A stretch of DNA of 64,000 bases from Microbacterium luteolum (GCF_039533965.1 NZ_BAAAUN010000001.1:992001-1056000); one strand, 5' to 3'. Shown: positions 51,491 through 61,346, numbered from the stretch's first letter. The notes: generated by a model not told the origin, from the sequence alone. Program-made: numbers and translations.

Positions 51491-51530
51491 AAAGGCCCCT
51501 GATCAGGAGAAATCCGGATCGGGGGCCTTT
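51491..51530. terminator. terminator hairpin between tRNA and convergent permease gene
   Basis: A 14-bp stem with one mismatch (51491-51504 with 51517-51530) carries A3 on one side and T3 on the other, so it can end transcription from both the tRNA and the convergent NCS1 gene. Confidence 0.75.
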
Positions 51531-51563
51531 CGCTTGCCCGGCGTGAGAGCCACGTGAACGCCC

Positions 51564-53060
51564 TCAGCCGCGCTCGGCGCCGAAGCTCACGGAGCGCACG
51601 CCCATCGCCTCCGCCTCTTCCCTGGCGAGTCGACGTTCCGCGTCGAGATCGAGTCCGCGCGCGAGCAGCACGTACGCCACGGCGGATGCCGCGAGTCCGA
51701 CGAACAGGGCGATGTCGATGCCGCCCATCGCAGCGGCGATCGGCCCCGTGAACCACGTGGCCACGACGAACGGGATCATCGCGGCGATGCCGATGACGTA
51801 CGCGGTGATCCCGCGCCATCCCCACGAGCCGTAGATGCCCTGCGGACGGAACATCTCGGCGACGGCGTAGCGCCCGCGGCGCACGAAGTAGTAGTCGACG
51901 AGATTGACCGAGGTCCACGGGACGAGCACGTAGAGCAGCACGACGAGGAAGCTGCCGAACGAGTCGAGGAACTCCCCCGTCGAGAACGCCGCGCCGAGCA
52001 GGCCGCCGAGGCCGATGATGCTGCAGGCGACGATGCGGGCGAATCGCGTGGGTCGCACCGATCGGAACGAATCGGCGACCGTGATCAGCTCGAGGCTCGC
52101 GGCGTAGATGTTGATCGTGATGACGGTGATCAGGGCGGGCAGCGCAGACCAGAGCAGCACCGCGCCCGCACCGGGCACGATCGCATCGGCCGCCGCCGTG
52201 ATCGCCTGCACCGGATCCGCATCCGCGAAGAGCGAGGCGACGAACGCCCCGAGGATCATCAGCCAGCCCGCGCCGACGATCACACCGGAGGAGGTGTAGA
52301 ACAGCGCCTTGCGCGGGCTCGTCTGCGGGGGCAGGTACCGTGAGTAGTCGGACACGTAGGGCGCCCAGCCCAGCGCGTAGGCCGCGGCGGCCGCGAACTG
52401 CACGAGGAACGCCGGGCCGTCGAACTCCCCCAGCGAGAAGTCCGCTGCAGGGAGCGGAAGCGCGAACAGCGCCACCACGCTGAACACGCCGAAGGTCGCG
52501 AGGAACAGCCAGGTCAGCCACTTCTGCACGCGGTGGATCCAGTGATAGCCGATGATCGCCAACGTGAGGGCGAGAGCCGTGATGAGCACGTACCAGCCGG
52601 CGCCCGCATCGACGCCGGTCGTCGCCGTGAGCACCTGCCCCGCGAGCAGTTGGTTGAAGATGTTGAATCCGACGATGCTGGCGACGACCACGAGGCACAC
52701 GATCGCGACGCCGCGGTAGCCGAACTGCGCTCGCGACTGGATCATCTGCGGCAGACCCAGCTGTGGTCCCTGGGCGGAATGGAAGGAGGTGAACACGGTG
52801 CCGACGCACACCCCCAGCACGATCGCCAGCAGCGAGACCAGGAAGTTCGCCCCCATCGCGACCCCGACCATGCCCGTCGCGAGCGTGGTGAGGTTCGCGT
52901 TGGACATGAACCACAGCGGGAAGAGACTCGACGGCGTGCCGGTGCGCTCGGAGAGCGGCACCCAGTCGATGGACTTGACCTCGATCCCCGTCGCTCGGGA
53001 GACCGGGACCTCGGTCCGCACGGGGCCGGGATCTGGCAGGTCGTGCTGCGGCTCGTTCAT
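51564..53060 (-). CDS. NCS1-family nucleobase/cytosine permease
   Basis: A 498-residue transporter with about twelve membrane segments. The WFMSNANLTTLATGMVG, FGYRGVAIVC and APYVSDYSRYLP segments are family signatures (the last in TM6). It imports cytosine, purines or allantoin-like substrates with H+ or Na+; which one is not determined. The ATG is six bases after TACTGT. Confidence 0.92.
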   Translation of the reverse strand: MNEPQHDLPDPGPVRTEVPVSRATGIEVKSIDWVPLSERTGTPSSLFPLWFMSNANLTTLATGMVGVAMGANFLVSLLAIVLGVCVGTVFTSFHSAQGPQLGLPQMIQSRAQFGYRGVAIVCLVVVASIVGFNIFNQLLAGQVLTATTGVDAGAGWYVLITALALTLAIIGYHWIHRVQKWLTWLFLATFGVFSVVALFALPLPAADFSLGEFDGPAFLVQFAAAAAYALGWAPYVSDYSRYLPPQTSPRKALFYTSSGVIVGAGWLMILGAFVASLFADADPVQAITAAADAIVPGAGAVLLWSALPALITVITINIYAASLELITVADSFRSVRPTRFARIVACSIIGLGGLLGAAFSTGEFLDSFGSFLVVLLYVLVPWTSVNLVDYYFVRRGRYAVAEMFRPQGIYGSWGWRGITAYVIGIAAMIPFVVATWFTGPIAAAMGGIDIALFVGLAASAVAYVLLARGLDLDAERRLAREEAEAMGVRSVSFGAERG

Positions 53061-53066
53061 GGTGCA

Positions 53067-53072
53067 ACAGTA
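53067..53072 (-). promoter_or_regulatory. -10 element of leaderless promoter for the NCS1 permease
   Basis: The minus strand reads TACTGT, six bases, then ATG at 53060. Confidence 0.5.
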
Positions 53073-53136
53073 GGTCGCGGGCCGATCCCGTCCCATCCCG
53101 GGAATCCGATGGAGACCATAGGTTTCGCCGATACGC

Positions 53137-53168
53137 GAATCGGGCGCCCCCGAAGGGACGCCCGATTC
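53137..53168 (-). terminator. terminator hairpin after the UPF0182 gene
   Basis: GAATCGGGCG at 53137-53146 and CGCCCGATTC at 53159-53168 form a perfect 10-bp stem with a 12-base loop, starting 17 bases after the UPF0182 stop. No clear U-run. Confidence 0.6.
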
Positions 53169-53185
53169 ACTTCAGCTGCGCGAGG

Positions 53186-56110
53186 TCACTGACCGGCGGC
53201 GGCATCCAGTGCGAGGAGCTTCTCGACGGCTGCCGTGAGGCGCTTGTCGGCCTCCGCGAAGGCCTCGAGGTCTCCGGCCTTCAGAGCGGCGTCACGGTCG
53301 AGCAGCGCCTGCTGCGCGGCCGCGAGGGCGGCGGCCTCGTCACCCGTGGGCTCGGTGGGCGGCGTCGGCTCTGTCGGCGTCTCGCCGGTGTTCGGATCTT
53401 CCGTGCCCGGTTCCGTGGGCTCGACCTCGTCGTCACCGCCGGTCGCTCCCGAGTCACCGCCGAACAGCGTGTCGAGCGCCTCGGTGAGCGTGTTCTCGAA
53501 GGCCACGCGATCACCGAAGGCGACGAGCACCTTCTGCAGTCTCGGGAGCTGCGTGCCCTCGGAGGACTGCACGTACACGGGCTGCACGTAGAGCAGACCG
53601 CCACCGACCGGGAGCGTGAGCAGGTTGCCGTAGATCACCTCGGACTCGCCCTGCTGCAGCAGGTTCAGCTGCGGCACGACGGCCGTGTCCGAGTTGTAGG
53701 TGTTCTGCACCTGGCCGGGGCCGGGCACAGTCGTGTCCGTGTCGATCTCCAGCATGCGGAGCTGACCGTAGCCGTCCCCCTTCACACCAGCTTCCGACCC
53801 GGCATCCGAGTCCACCGCGAGGTAGCCCATCAGCACGTCTCGGCTGCCTCCCGCTCCCTGGGAGACAGGGATGAAGGTGGAGAACATCGAGAAGCGCGGA
53901 GAATCCTGCCCCGGCATCTGCATCGTCAGGTAGTACGGCGGCTGCAGCATCGCGTCGCTGCGGGGGTCGTTCGGCGTCTGCCAGCGGTTGTCCTGCTGCG
54001 CGAACGATCCGGCGGTGTCGACGTGGTAGATCCCGAGCACATCGCGCTGCACCTTGAACAGGTCGGTCGGGTAGCGCACGTGGCTCATCAGTTCGCCGGA
54101 CATCTCGCTGATCGGCTTCACCGTCGACGGGTAGACCTTCTGCCAGGTCTTGAGCACCGGGTCTTCCTCGTCCCAGGCGTAGAGCGTCACCGAGCCGTCG
54201 TAGGCGTCGACCGTGGCCTTCACCGAGTTGCGGATGTAGTTGATGTCGTCGATCGCGAGGGTCGGCGACGGGACGTTGGAGTCGGCGATCGCGTCCGACA
54301 GGCTGACGCCGGTCGAGTACGGGTACGTCGAGCTGGTGGTGTAGCCGTCGACGATCCAGACGATGCGACCGTCCACGACGCTCGGGTACGGGTCGCTGTC
54401 GAGCTCGAGGTACGGGGCGACCTTCTGCACGCGCGTCTTCGGATCGCGGTCGTAGAGGATCTGCGAGTCCTCGTTCACGAGGTTGGAGAACAGGATCTGC
54501 TCTGACTGGAACTTCAGCGCGTAGAGCAGCTTCGTGAACGTGTTGCCGACGGCGGGGCCGCCCTCGCCCTCGAACGTGGTCTTCGTCTCGCTGGACCCGT
54601 CCTTGCCGCGCGGATAGTCGATCTCCGCCGGTTCCGAGCCCTCGGGGGCGCCGACGATCGAGTACTCCGGGGAGTTCTCGCCGAAGTAGACGCGGGGCTC
54701 GAAGTTCTCCCGGTCGGTCAGGAATCCGGACGACGGGATGCCGCGCTCGAGGAACACCGGCTCGCCGTCGCTCGTGCGCTGGTTGCCGGCCGCAGCCACG
54801 AGGCCGTAGCCGTGCGTGTAGACCGCGACGCGGTTGTTCCAGTTGTCGCCGTCGCCGAGGCCCGACATGTCGAGGTCTCGCACGGAGACGACCGTGTCCT
54901 GCATCACGCCGTCGATCTCATAGCGGTCGACGTCCATCGTCGTCTGGAACTGGTAGTAGCCGCGGTACTGCTCGAGCTGGCGGACGGTCGGCGGGATGAC
55001 CTTCGGGTCCATGATGCGGATCGACGCGGTGGTCTCCGCGTCCTCGCGCAGCTGGCCGGCCGCGGCGTCCGTCTCGGCTTCGAAGGCCGTGGTCTCGAGG
55101 TCGGCGATGCCGTAGGCCTCTTTCGTGCCGTCGATGTTCCGCTGGTAGTACTCGGCCTGGTAGGCGTTCTGGTTCGGCTTCACCTGGAAGGTGGTGACGA
55201 TCCACGGGTATCCGACACCCACGACGAGCGAGGCGACGAGGAGCAGCGCGGTCGCCGCGAGCGGGAAGCGCCAGCGGCCGATCACGGCGGTGACGAAGAA
55301 GAGGATCGCGACGACGGCGGCGATGATCGCGAGGATCGCCAACCCGGGGATGGTCGCGTTGACACCGGTGTATGCCGCACCGGTGATGCGGTCCTCCGGC
55401 GTGGAGAGCGTCTTGTACTGGTCGAGCCACAGGCTCGCCGCCTGCACCAGCAGGTAGAGGCCGGCTATCACGGCGAGCTGGATGCGCGCGGGCTTCGAGA
55501 TGCGCAGCTCGCCCTGTCCGACGCGGACCGAGCCGTAGAGGTACGACACGAGGGCGGTGACCAGCAGCGACAGCAGCAGCACGGCGGAGACGAACGCGAG
55601 CAGGATCGAGTAGAACGGCATCGCGAACATGTAGAAGCCGGTGTCGATGCCGAACTGCGGATCGACGTCGGAGGTCGCTACGCCGTTGGCCCACAGCCAG
55701 ACCGTCTTCCACTGTCCGGCGGCAGCGAAACCGGCGAAGAGGCCGAAGAAGATCGGCATGCCCCACATCGCCAGGCGACGCAGCGGCTCGATGACCTCCT
55801 GGTAGCGGTCCAGCTGCGAGCTGAGCCGCACGTAGACGGGTCGCAGACGGTACGCGAGCTGGATCACGAGGAAGAGCGGCGCGGCCATGCCGAGGAAGCC
55901 GACCACGAACATCACGGCCGTGGCGATCCACTGCGTGGTGAGGACGCCGGTGAAGCCCACCTGGTCGAACCAGAGGAACTCCGTGTAGAGCGAGGCGAAC
56001 ACGAAGAACGCCGCGATCAGGGCGGCGATGATCACCAGGGAGATGCCGAGGATGCGTCGGGAGGTTCGAGGCGTGGCCGGATTCGGAGCTGAGGCTGAGT
56101 TCGAGGTCAC
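53186..56110 (-). CDS. UPF0182 family large membrane protein
   Basis: A 974-residue protein with seven membrane segments in the first 310 residues and a large outer domain. LYTEFLWFDQVGFTGVL and ERGIPSSGFLTDRENFEPRVYFGENSPEYSIV (conserved extracellular block) are UPF0182 signatures. The C-terminal 120 residues are rich in Glu, Pro and Thr, then form a helical repeat (AALAAAQQALLDRDAALKAG). Function is unknown; the mycobacterial homologue is Rv3193c. A GTG start is six bases after TAGGAT. Confidence 0.92.
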   Translation of the reverse strand: MTSNSASAPNPATPRTSRRILGISLVIIAALIAAFFVFASLYTEFLWFDQVGFTGVLTTQWIATAVMFVVGFLGMAAPLFLVIQLAYRLRPVYVRLSSQLDRYQEVIEPLRRLAMWGMPIFFGLFAGFAAAGQWKTVWLWANGVATSDVDPQFGIDTGFYMFAMPFYSILLAFVSAVLLLSLLVTALVSYLYGSVRVGQGELRISKPARIQLAVIAGLYLLVQAASLWLDQYKTLSTPEDRITGAAYTGVNATIPGLAILAIIAAVVAILFFVTAVIGRWRFPLAATALLLVASLVVGVGYPWIVTTFQVKPNQNAYQAEYYQRNIDGTKEAYGIADLETTAFEAETDAAAGQLREDAETTASIRIMDPKVIPPTVRQLEQYRGYYQFQTTMDVDRYEIDGVMQDTVVSVRDLDMSGLGDGDNWNNRVAVYTHGYGLVAAAGNQRTSDGEPVFLERGIPSSGFLTDRENFEPRVYFGENSPEYSIVGAPEGSEPAEIDYPRGKDGSSETKTTFEGEGGPAVGNTFTKLLYALKFQSEQILFSNLVNEDSQILYDRDPKTRVQKVAPYLELDSDPYPSVVDGRIVWIVDGYTTSSTYPYSTGVSLSDAIADSNVPSPTLAIDDINYIRNSVKATVDAYDGSVTLYAWDEEDPVLKTWQKVYPSTVKPISEMSGELMSHVRYPTDLFKVQRDVLGIYHVDTAGSFAQQDNRWQTPNDPRSDAMLQPPYYLTMQMPGQDSPRFSMFSTFIPVSQGAGGSRDVLMGYLAVDSDAGSEAGVKGDGYGQLRMLEIDTDTTVPGPGQVQNTYNSDTAVVPQLNLLQQGESEVIYGNLLTLPVGGGLLYVQPVYVQSSEGTQLPRLQKVLVAFGDRVAFENTLTEALDTLFGGDSGATGGDDEVEPTEPGTEDPNTGETPTEPTPPTEPTGDEAAALAAAQQALLDRDAALKAGDLEAFAEADKRLTAAVEKLLALDAAAGQ

Positions 56111-56116
56111 CGTTCC

Positions 56117-56122
56117 ATCCTA
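56117..56122 (-). promoter_or_regulatory. -10 element of leaderless promoter for the UPF0182 gene
   Basis: The minus strand reads TAGGAT, six bases, then GTG at 56110. Confidence 0.5.
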
Positions 56123-56185
56123 GGCGGGCCTCACTGTGCGGCGGCTGTCATCCCGGTCACGGCGAGGTCACGGCGACTCCCCCGC

Positions 56186-57277
56186 TCACGAGCCGGCGAG
56201 CTCGCACGTGGGAAGGGAGGTGACGTCGCCGTCGGCCGCGATGACCTCGAGCGCATCGAGGGACTCCTCGAGCGTCGACGTGCGGATCACCTGCAGCCCG
56301 TCGGGCACGTGACCCACCACCTCGTCGCAGTTCGACGCCGGCGCGAGGAAGTAGTCCGCTCCGGCGTCGCGCGCCCCGTACAGCTTCTGACGGATGCCGC
56401 CGATCGGCCCGACCGTGCCAGCGGCGTCGATCGTCCCGGTGCCGGCGATGTCGTGCCCGCCGTTGAGCTCGCCCTCGGTGAGCGTGTCGATGATGCCGAG
56501 CGCGAACATCATCCCGGCGCTGGGTCCTCCGACGTTGTCGAGCTGGAGCGTGACGTCGATCTCGAAGTCGTAGTCCGTGCGCAGCGTGATGCCGATGAGC
56601 CACGTCGTCACGTCGTTCTCGGTGTGCTCCTCCGGCGTCACCTCGACGGTCTTCTCCTCGCCTGCGCGGAGCACGGTGAGGACGACCGGGTCGCCGCCGG
56701 CATCCTGGATCGCCTGGCGCAGCTGCGCGGCGGAGGTGACCGCGGTTCCGTCGATCGCGGTGATGACGTCTTCGGCGTCGAGGAGCCCATCGGCCGGCGC
56801 ATCGGCCACGGCCTCCTGCACGACGACCTTCGCACCCGTGTCGTAGCCGAGCTCGTTCAGAGCCGCGGCCGTCGCCTCGTGCTGCGAGTCGACCATCAGC
56901 ATCGCGTTGCGCTCGTCGCGCTGCTCGGTCGTCACGCCCTCCGGGAACACCGAGTCGAGCGGCACGACGGCGCGGGACGAGTCTATCCAGGCGAGCGCGA
57001 GCTCGAACCAGCTCGGCGTGCGCTCGCGGTTGCCGACGACCTGCACGGTCGTGAGGTCGAGCGTGCCGCTCGTCTCGAAGGTCTCGGCGCCGTCGATGCT
57101 GATCAGCGGCACCTGCTCGCCGTCGGTCCCCGTGGCGGTGCCGAGGGTGTCGTAGACGGGGCCGGGCCGCTGGATGACGTACGGCGTCGGGAGGAAGGTC
57201 AGGACCACGAGCGCGAAGAGCGCGACGATCAGCGCCCAGACTCCGAGTCCGGGCTTTCCAGACCGCGTTCGATCCAC
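56186..57277 (-). CDS. YlbL-type PDZ / Lon-like S16 serine protease
   Basis: A 363-residue membrane-anchored protease. One membrane helix at 11-30, a PDZ domain at about 140-215, and a Lon-type proteolytic domain with the Ser-Lys dyad S253 (GGPSAGMMFALG) and K298 (GGIRQKLYGA). It has no ATPase domain. The active site faces outward. The GTG start has GGAGGA five bases upstream. The UPF0182-YlbL-DUF2342 order matches Rv3193c-Rv3195. Confidence 0.93.
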   Translation of the reverse strand: MDRTRSGKPGLGVWALIVALFALVVLTFLPTPYVIQRPGPVYDTLGTATGTDGEQVPLISIDGAETFETSGTLDLTTVQVVGNRERTPSWFELALAWIDSSRAVVPLDSVFPEGVTTEQRDERNAMLMVDSQHEATAAALNELGYDTGAKVVVQEAVADAPADGLLDAEDVITAIDGTAVTSAAQLRQAIQDAGGDPVVLTVLRAGEEKTVEVTPEEHTENDVTTWLIGITLRTDYDFEIDVTLQLDNVGGPSAGMMFALGIIDTLTEGELNGGHDIAGTGTIDAAGTVGPIGGIRQKLYGARDAGADYFLAPASNCDEVVGHVPDGLQVIRTSTLEESLDALEVIAADGDVTSLPTCELAGS

Positions 57278-57395
57278 AGCATTCCTCCGTCGTTCGCGAG
57301 CGGCGTACAGCGATCTGCTCGCTTCGGGGACGCGCGCAGAAACCTGTGACTAGCGTAGATGCCACGGCTATAGGCGTGCTGAGAGGGCGAACGAC

Positions 57396-58805
57396 ATGGC
57401 AGACAACGACCCGACTCCCGAGGACTTCCAGGAGTTCCTCCGAAAGATGCTCTCGAACCAGGGCGGCGGGGATATCGACCCCGAGGCTCTGCGAGATGCC
57501 ATGCAGGGCATGGAGGGCTTCCAGTTCGACCCGGCGATGATGCAGACGATCATGTCGCAGCTCCAGGGCGCGTTCGGCGGCGACCCGTGGGAGAACGCGC
57601 AGCGTCAGGCGCTGCACATCGCGAACCGCGAAGGCCAGGGGGTGACCGACGGATCGCGCAACTCGCTCATCGACGCGTTCACGCTCGCGAACCTCTGGCT
57701 CGGCGAGGCGACGACCATCTCCGAGCTGAGCGAGGCCCCCACCGCGATGACCCGCGGCGAGTGGGTCGAGAAGACCCTGCCTGTCTGGAAGGAGATCGCC
57801 GGCCCCGTGTCGACCAGCATCGCCGACGCGCTGACCTCTGCCCTCGACACCCAGGTCCCCGAGGAGATGCGCAGCGTCGTCCAGGGGGCGGGCAAGCTCA
57901 TGCGCGGTCTGGGCGGCTCGGTGTTCGCCGCCCAGTTCGGCCAGGTGCTCGGCAATCTCTCGCTCGAGGTGGTCTCCGGCGGCGACGTCGGGATCCCCGT
58001 GCTGCCGGCCGGGACCGCCGCCGTGATCCCGCAGAACCTCACCGCGTTCGGCGAGGGACTCGAGATCCCCGAAGACCAGATCGCGCTCTACCTGGCGACG
58101 CGCGAGCTCGCCTACGCGCGCCTCTACCGCCATGCGAAGTGGCTGCACCTGCACGTGATGGCGCAGATCACCGACTTCGCACGCGGCGTGAGCGTCGACG
58201 TGGACGCACTCGAGGACGTCGCCAGCCGCCTCGACCCGTCGGACCCCGAGGAGCTGCGGGCGGCGATCGAGGGCGGAGCGCTGCTCCCCGCGCAGACCGA
58301 GGCGCAGCGCGAGGCGCTGACACGGCTCGAGAACCTCATCGCCACGATCGACGGCTGGGTGGACGTGGTCACCGCACAGGCGACCGCCCGGCTGCCCGAC
58401 GGTGCGCGCATCGCCGAAGCCGCCCGTCGTCGCCGCGCGGTCGGCGGTCCTGCCGAAGACGCCCTGGGCGCTCTCGTCGGGCTGAAGCTGCGTCCGCGGC
58501 GCATGCGTGAGGCGTCCGCGATGTGGCAGGCCGTGACGGATGCCGTCGGCATCAGCGGACGCGACGCCCTGTGGGACTACCCCGACCTCATGCCGACCGC
58601 CGAGGACATCGACGACCCGAGCGCACTGGTGGCTCGTCTGCAGGCCGCCGAGCGGGGCGAGCAGCCGGTCGCGGACGAGTTCGACGAGGCCCTCGCGCGT
58701 CTGCTCGACGGCGACGACTTCTCCGCAGAGGATCCGACGGAGAAGACAGACGGGTCCGACGATCCGGACGGGGATGCCGCGCCCGAGGGCGAACGACCGG
58801 TCTGA
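57396..58805 (+). CDS. DUF2342 zinc-dependent metalloprotease-like protein
   Basis: A 469-residue cytosolic protein. The acidic N-terminus (DFQEFLRKMLSNQGGGDID), FGQVLGNLS and RHAKWLHLHVMAQITDFARG identify the zincin-like DUF2342 family (Rv3195 homologue). Substrate and activity are unknown. The C-terminal 40 residues are acidic and disordered. A GAGAGGG site precedes the ATG. It is divergent from the YlbL gene. Confidence 0.9.
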   Translation: MADNDPTPEDFQEFLRKMLSNQGGGDIDPEALRDAMQGMEGFQFDPAMMQTIMSQLQGAFGGDPWENAQRQALHIANREGQGVTDGSRNSLIDAFTLANLWLGEATTISELSEAPTAMTRGEWVEKTLPVWKEIAGPVSTSIADALTSALDTQVPEEMRSVVQGAGKLMRGLGGSVFAAQFGQVLGNLSLEVVSGGDVGIPVLPAGTAAVIPQNLTAFGEGLEIPEDQIALYLATRELAYARLYRHAKWLHLHVMAQITDFARGVSVDVDALEDVASRLDPSDPEELRAAIEGGALLPAQTEAQREALTRLENLIATIDGWVDVVTAQATARLPDGARIAEAARRRRAVGGPAEDALGALVGLKLRPRRMREASAMWQAVTDAVGISGRDALWDYPDLMPTAEDIDDPSALVARLQAAERGEQPVADEFDEALARLLDGDDFSAEDPTEKTDGSDDPDGDAAPEGERPV

Positions 58806-58924
58806 CAGCCTGGAGGAGCGGGCGCGGCGCGCACCGCTCCTCCCCTGATCCGCGGAGCACGGAAGTTCTCCACGGAACCGCGTTCGCGACTCCACGGCAT
58901 CCGGGGTTTCACCAGAATCAGGTG

Positions 58925-59788
58925 ATGCCGCTGACCCCGCCGACCCTCACCCGCCTGGATCCGAGCGCGCCGCTGCTCTGGCGCGATGAGCGGACCCTGC
59001 AGCTCGGCATCGACGACGGTCTGCGCATCGAGGCGGAGGCGCCGTGGGTGGAACTGCTGCTGAGCCTTCTGCGCTCCGGTTTCCGCCGCTCCGCCTTCGA
59101 TGTGATCGCCCACGGCACGGGAGCGCCGCGTCAGGAGGCTCGGACTCTGCTGGCCCGGATCGAGCACCTCCTGATCGACGACCCAGCGGCGACGCGGCCT
59201 GCCTGGGTCGAGACCATCGGCATCACCGACGGGCGCGGCGCCTATCGTGCCAGAGAGGCGCTCGCCGACGAGGGGATCGCGCTGGTCGACCGCTCGGTGC
59301 GCGACGCGGTCGGGGTCATCCTCGTGCAGGGCGCCGCAGCGGCTGTGCAGTTCGCGCGCTATCTGCGTGAGGACGTCCCGCACCTGCCCATCGCCTTCGA
59401 GCCGGGCCACGTCACGGTCGGACCGCTGGTGCTTCCCGGGGAGACCCCCTGTCTGGCCTGCCGAGACGCCGACGACGCCGATCGCGATCCGGCGTGGCCG
59501 CTGCTGCACGCCCAGATGATCGGATACGGCCCCGTGGTGCTGCGGGCGGCGCAGGTGGCCGAGGGCGCGCTCCTGGCGTCGCGACTCCTCGCCGCCGACG
59601 GCGGAGGAGGCGAGATGGTCCGGGTCAGCGCTGACGGCTCGCGCGCGCGTCGCGCGGTGACGTTTCACGAAGGATGCCGGTGCCGCGCGCCGTCGTCCCC
59701 ATCTCCGCCAGGAACCGCGACGGCGCCCGCTCTCCTCGCCCTGCCGAGCGCGACCACGAGATGTCCAGGGTACGCGCGGCGCGCGTGA
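58925..59788 (+). CDS. TOMM-type leader-peptide-binding / cyclodehydratase-like protein
   Basis: A 287-residue protein. VGPLVLPGETPCLACRD followed by DADRDPAWPLLHAQM is the signature of ThiF-like proteins that bind leader peptides of azole-forming RiPP systems. Cys176, Cys179, Cys251 and Cys253 form a CxxC...CxC set that could bind zinc. There is no YcaO or precursor gene nearby, so it may be an orphan with another role; it sits in this conserved block in other actinobacteria too. The last 164 bases overlap the convergent helicase gene. Confidence 0.7.
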   Translation: MPLTPPTLTRLDPSAPLLWRDERTLQLGIDDGLRIEAEAPWVELLLSLLRSGFRRSAFDVIAHGTGAPRQEARTLLARIEHLLIDDPAATRPAWVETIGITDGRGAYRAREALADEGIALVDRSVRDAVGVILVQGAAAAVQFARYLREDVPHLPIAFEPGHVTVGPLVLPGETPCLACRDADDADRDPAWPLLHAQMIGYGPVVLRAAQVAEGALLASRLLAADGGGGEMVRVSADGSRARRAVTFHEGCRCRAPSSPSPPGTATAPALLALPSATTRCPGYARRA

Positions 59789-61346
59789 CCCCCACATAGG
59801 CCAGTCGCCGCTCCTCGTCGATGGCCTCGAAGCTCGAGGCGTAGGAGATCGGCAGCGATCCCTCCGCCCAGCCCGCGAGATGCACGTGCGGCCACTCGAG
59901 GCCCTTCGCGGCGTGGAGGGTCGACAGCGTCACGGTGCGCATCGTCGGCTCGTGCTGATCCTTCGCCCGCGCCATCATGGCATCGCTGAACGTGCGCAGG
60001 TTCGCCTCGGGTCCTGCCTCCTCCGCGAGTCGCAGGATCGCCCGTCTGGCCTCCCAGCCGTCGCGCTGGGCGCCACCGGCCGCCGGCGGTTCGTCGGTCA
60101 GGCCGAGCTCGCGCAGCACCCGCTGCACGTTCGGGAGAAAGCCCTGCTCGGTGGGAGCCACAGCGGCGGCGCGCAGCGCGAGGATCGCCTGCCGCACCTC
60201 GGGCATAGCGAAGAAGCGCGTTCCGCCGAGGACCGAGGTCGGAATGCCCTCCGCCGCCAGCGCCTGCTGCAGCACGCCCGACTGCGCGTGCGCCCGGTAC
60301 AGCACCGCGATCTCGGCCGGAGACGCGCCGGCGGCGATCCGCGCGGAGATCGCGGCGGCGATGCCGGCGGCTTCGTCGGTCTCGGAGTCGTAGGCCGTGA
60401 CGGTCGGAGCATCCGCGGTGAACTGCTCCCGCGCGGGAACGAGTTCCAGGGCGCCGGGGCGGCCCTGCATCAGGGCGTTGGCAGCGGTCAGGATGGGCGC
60501 CTGCGAACGGTAGTTCGTCTCGAGCCGCACGACGGTCGCGTCCGGGTGCCGTCGTTCGAATTCCAGCAGGAACCGCTGCTCGGCACCCGCGAACGAGTAG
60601 ATGGTCTGGCTGGCGTCGCCGACCACGCAGATGTCCTGGCGATCGCCCAGCCAGAGCTCCAACAGCCGGTTCTGCAGCGGCGAGACGTCCTGGAACTCGT
60701 CGACCGTGAAGTGCCGATACTGCTCGTGCACGGATGCCGCGACCCGCGGCTCCGCCTCCAGCATCCCGGCGCACGCCAGGAGGACGTCCTCGAAGTCGAG
60801 CTGCCTGCGCTCGTCCTTCAGCGCCTCATAGCCGCGCATCAGCTCGCCCAGCTGCCCGGAGTCGATTCCCGTCACCGTGCGGCCGAGCGCGGCGTGCTGA
60901 TCGATCGACAGCATCGACACCTTGCGCCACTCGATCTCGGACGCGATGTCGCGGAGCGTGGCGGTGCTCGGTCGCAGCCGGATCGCGTCGGCTGCCTGCC
61001 CCAGCATCCGCACCTTGTTGGTGATGATGGCCGGGGCCGGCGAGCCCGCCAATGTCGGCCAGAAGAAGTTCAGCTGCGCGAGGGCGGTCGCATGGAACGT
61101 GCGGGCGGCGACGCCTTCGACACCGAGTGCCCGCAGCCGCCCCCGGAGCTCCCCTGCCGCCTTCGCGGTGAAAGTCACCGCCATGACCCGTGACGGCGAA
61201 TACGCGCCCGTGTCGACGCCGTGCGCGATGCGATGCGTGATCACACGGGTCTTGCCGGTTCCGGCGCCGGCCAGCACGGCGACCGGACCCCGAAGGACGG
61301 ATGCCGCGGCCCGCTGCGCCTCGTCGAGGGCATCGAGTGCGCTCAC
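59625..61346 (-). CDS. UvrD-like ATP-dependent 3'-5' DNA helicase (UvrD2-type)
   Basis: A 573-residue superfamily 1 helicase. Motif I GAGTGKTR, motif II VDEFQDVS, motif III VVGDASQTIYSFAGA, LETNYRS, TLHAAKGLEWPHV and LAYVGVTRA are all present. It is shorter than mycobacterial UvrD2 (about 700 residues) and lacks the C-terminal HRDC-like extension. A GTG start at 61346 overlaps the nudC stop (GTGA), with AGGA upstream. The 3' end overlaps the TOMM-type gene. Confidence 0.92.
   Translation of the reverse strand: MSALDALDEAQRAAASVLRGPVAVLAGAGTGKTRVITHRIAHGVDTGAYSPSRVMAVTFTAKAAGELRGRLRALGVEGVAARTFHATALAQLNFFWPTLAGSPAPAIITNKVRMLGQAADAIRLRPSTATLRDIASEIEWRKVSMLSIDQHAALGRTVTGIDSGQLGELMRGYEALKDERRQLDFEDVLLACAGMLEAEPRVAASVHEQYRHFTVDEFQDVSPLQNRLLELWLGDRQDICVVGDASQTIYSFAGAEQRFLLEFERRHPDATVVRLETNYRSQAPILTAANALMQGRPGALELVPAREQFTADAPTVTAYDSETDEAAGIAAAISARIAAGASPAEIAVLYRAHAQSGVLQQALAAEGIPTSVLGGTRFFAMPEVRQAILALRAAAVAPTEQGFLPNVQRVLRELGLTDEPPAAGGAQRDGWEARRAILRLAEEAGPEANLRTFSDAMMARAKDQHEPTMRTVTLSTLHAAKGLEWPHVHLAGWAEGSLPISYASSFEAIDEERRLAYVGVTRAARTLDISWSRSAGRGERAPSRFLAEMGTTARGTGILRETSPRDARASRQR

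Noticed and set aside
56157..58895. Very long open frame on the minus strand opposite the DUF2342 gene
   Set aside because: High-GC shadow: its composition is low-complexity Arg/Gly/Asp and it covers well-supported genes on both strands.
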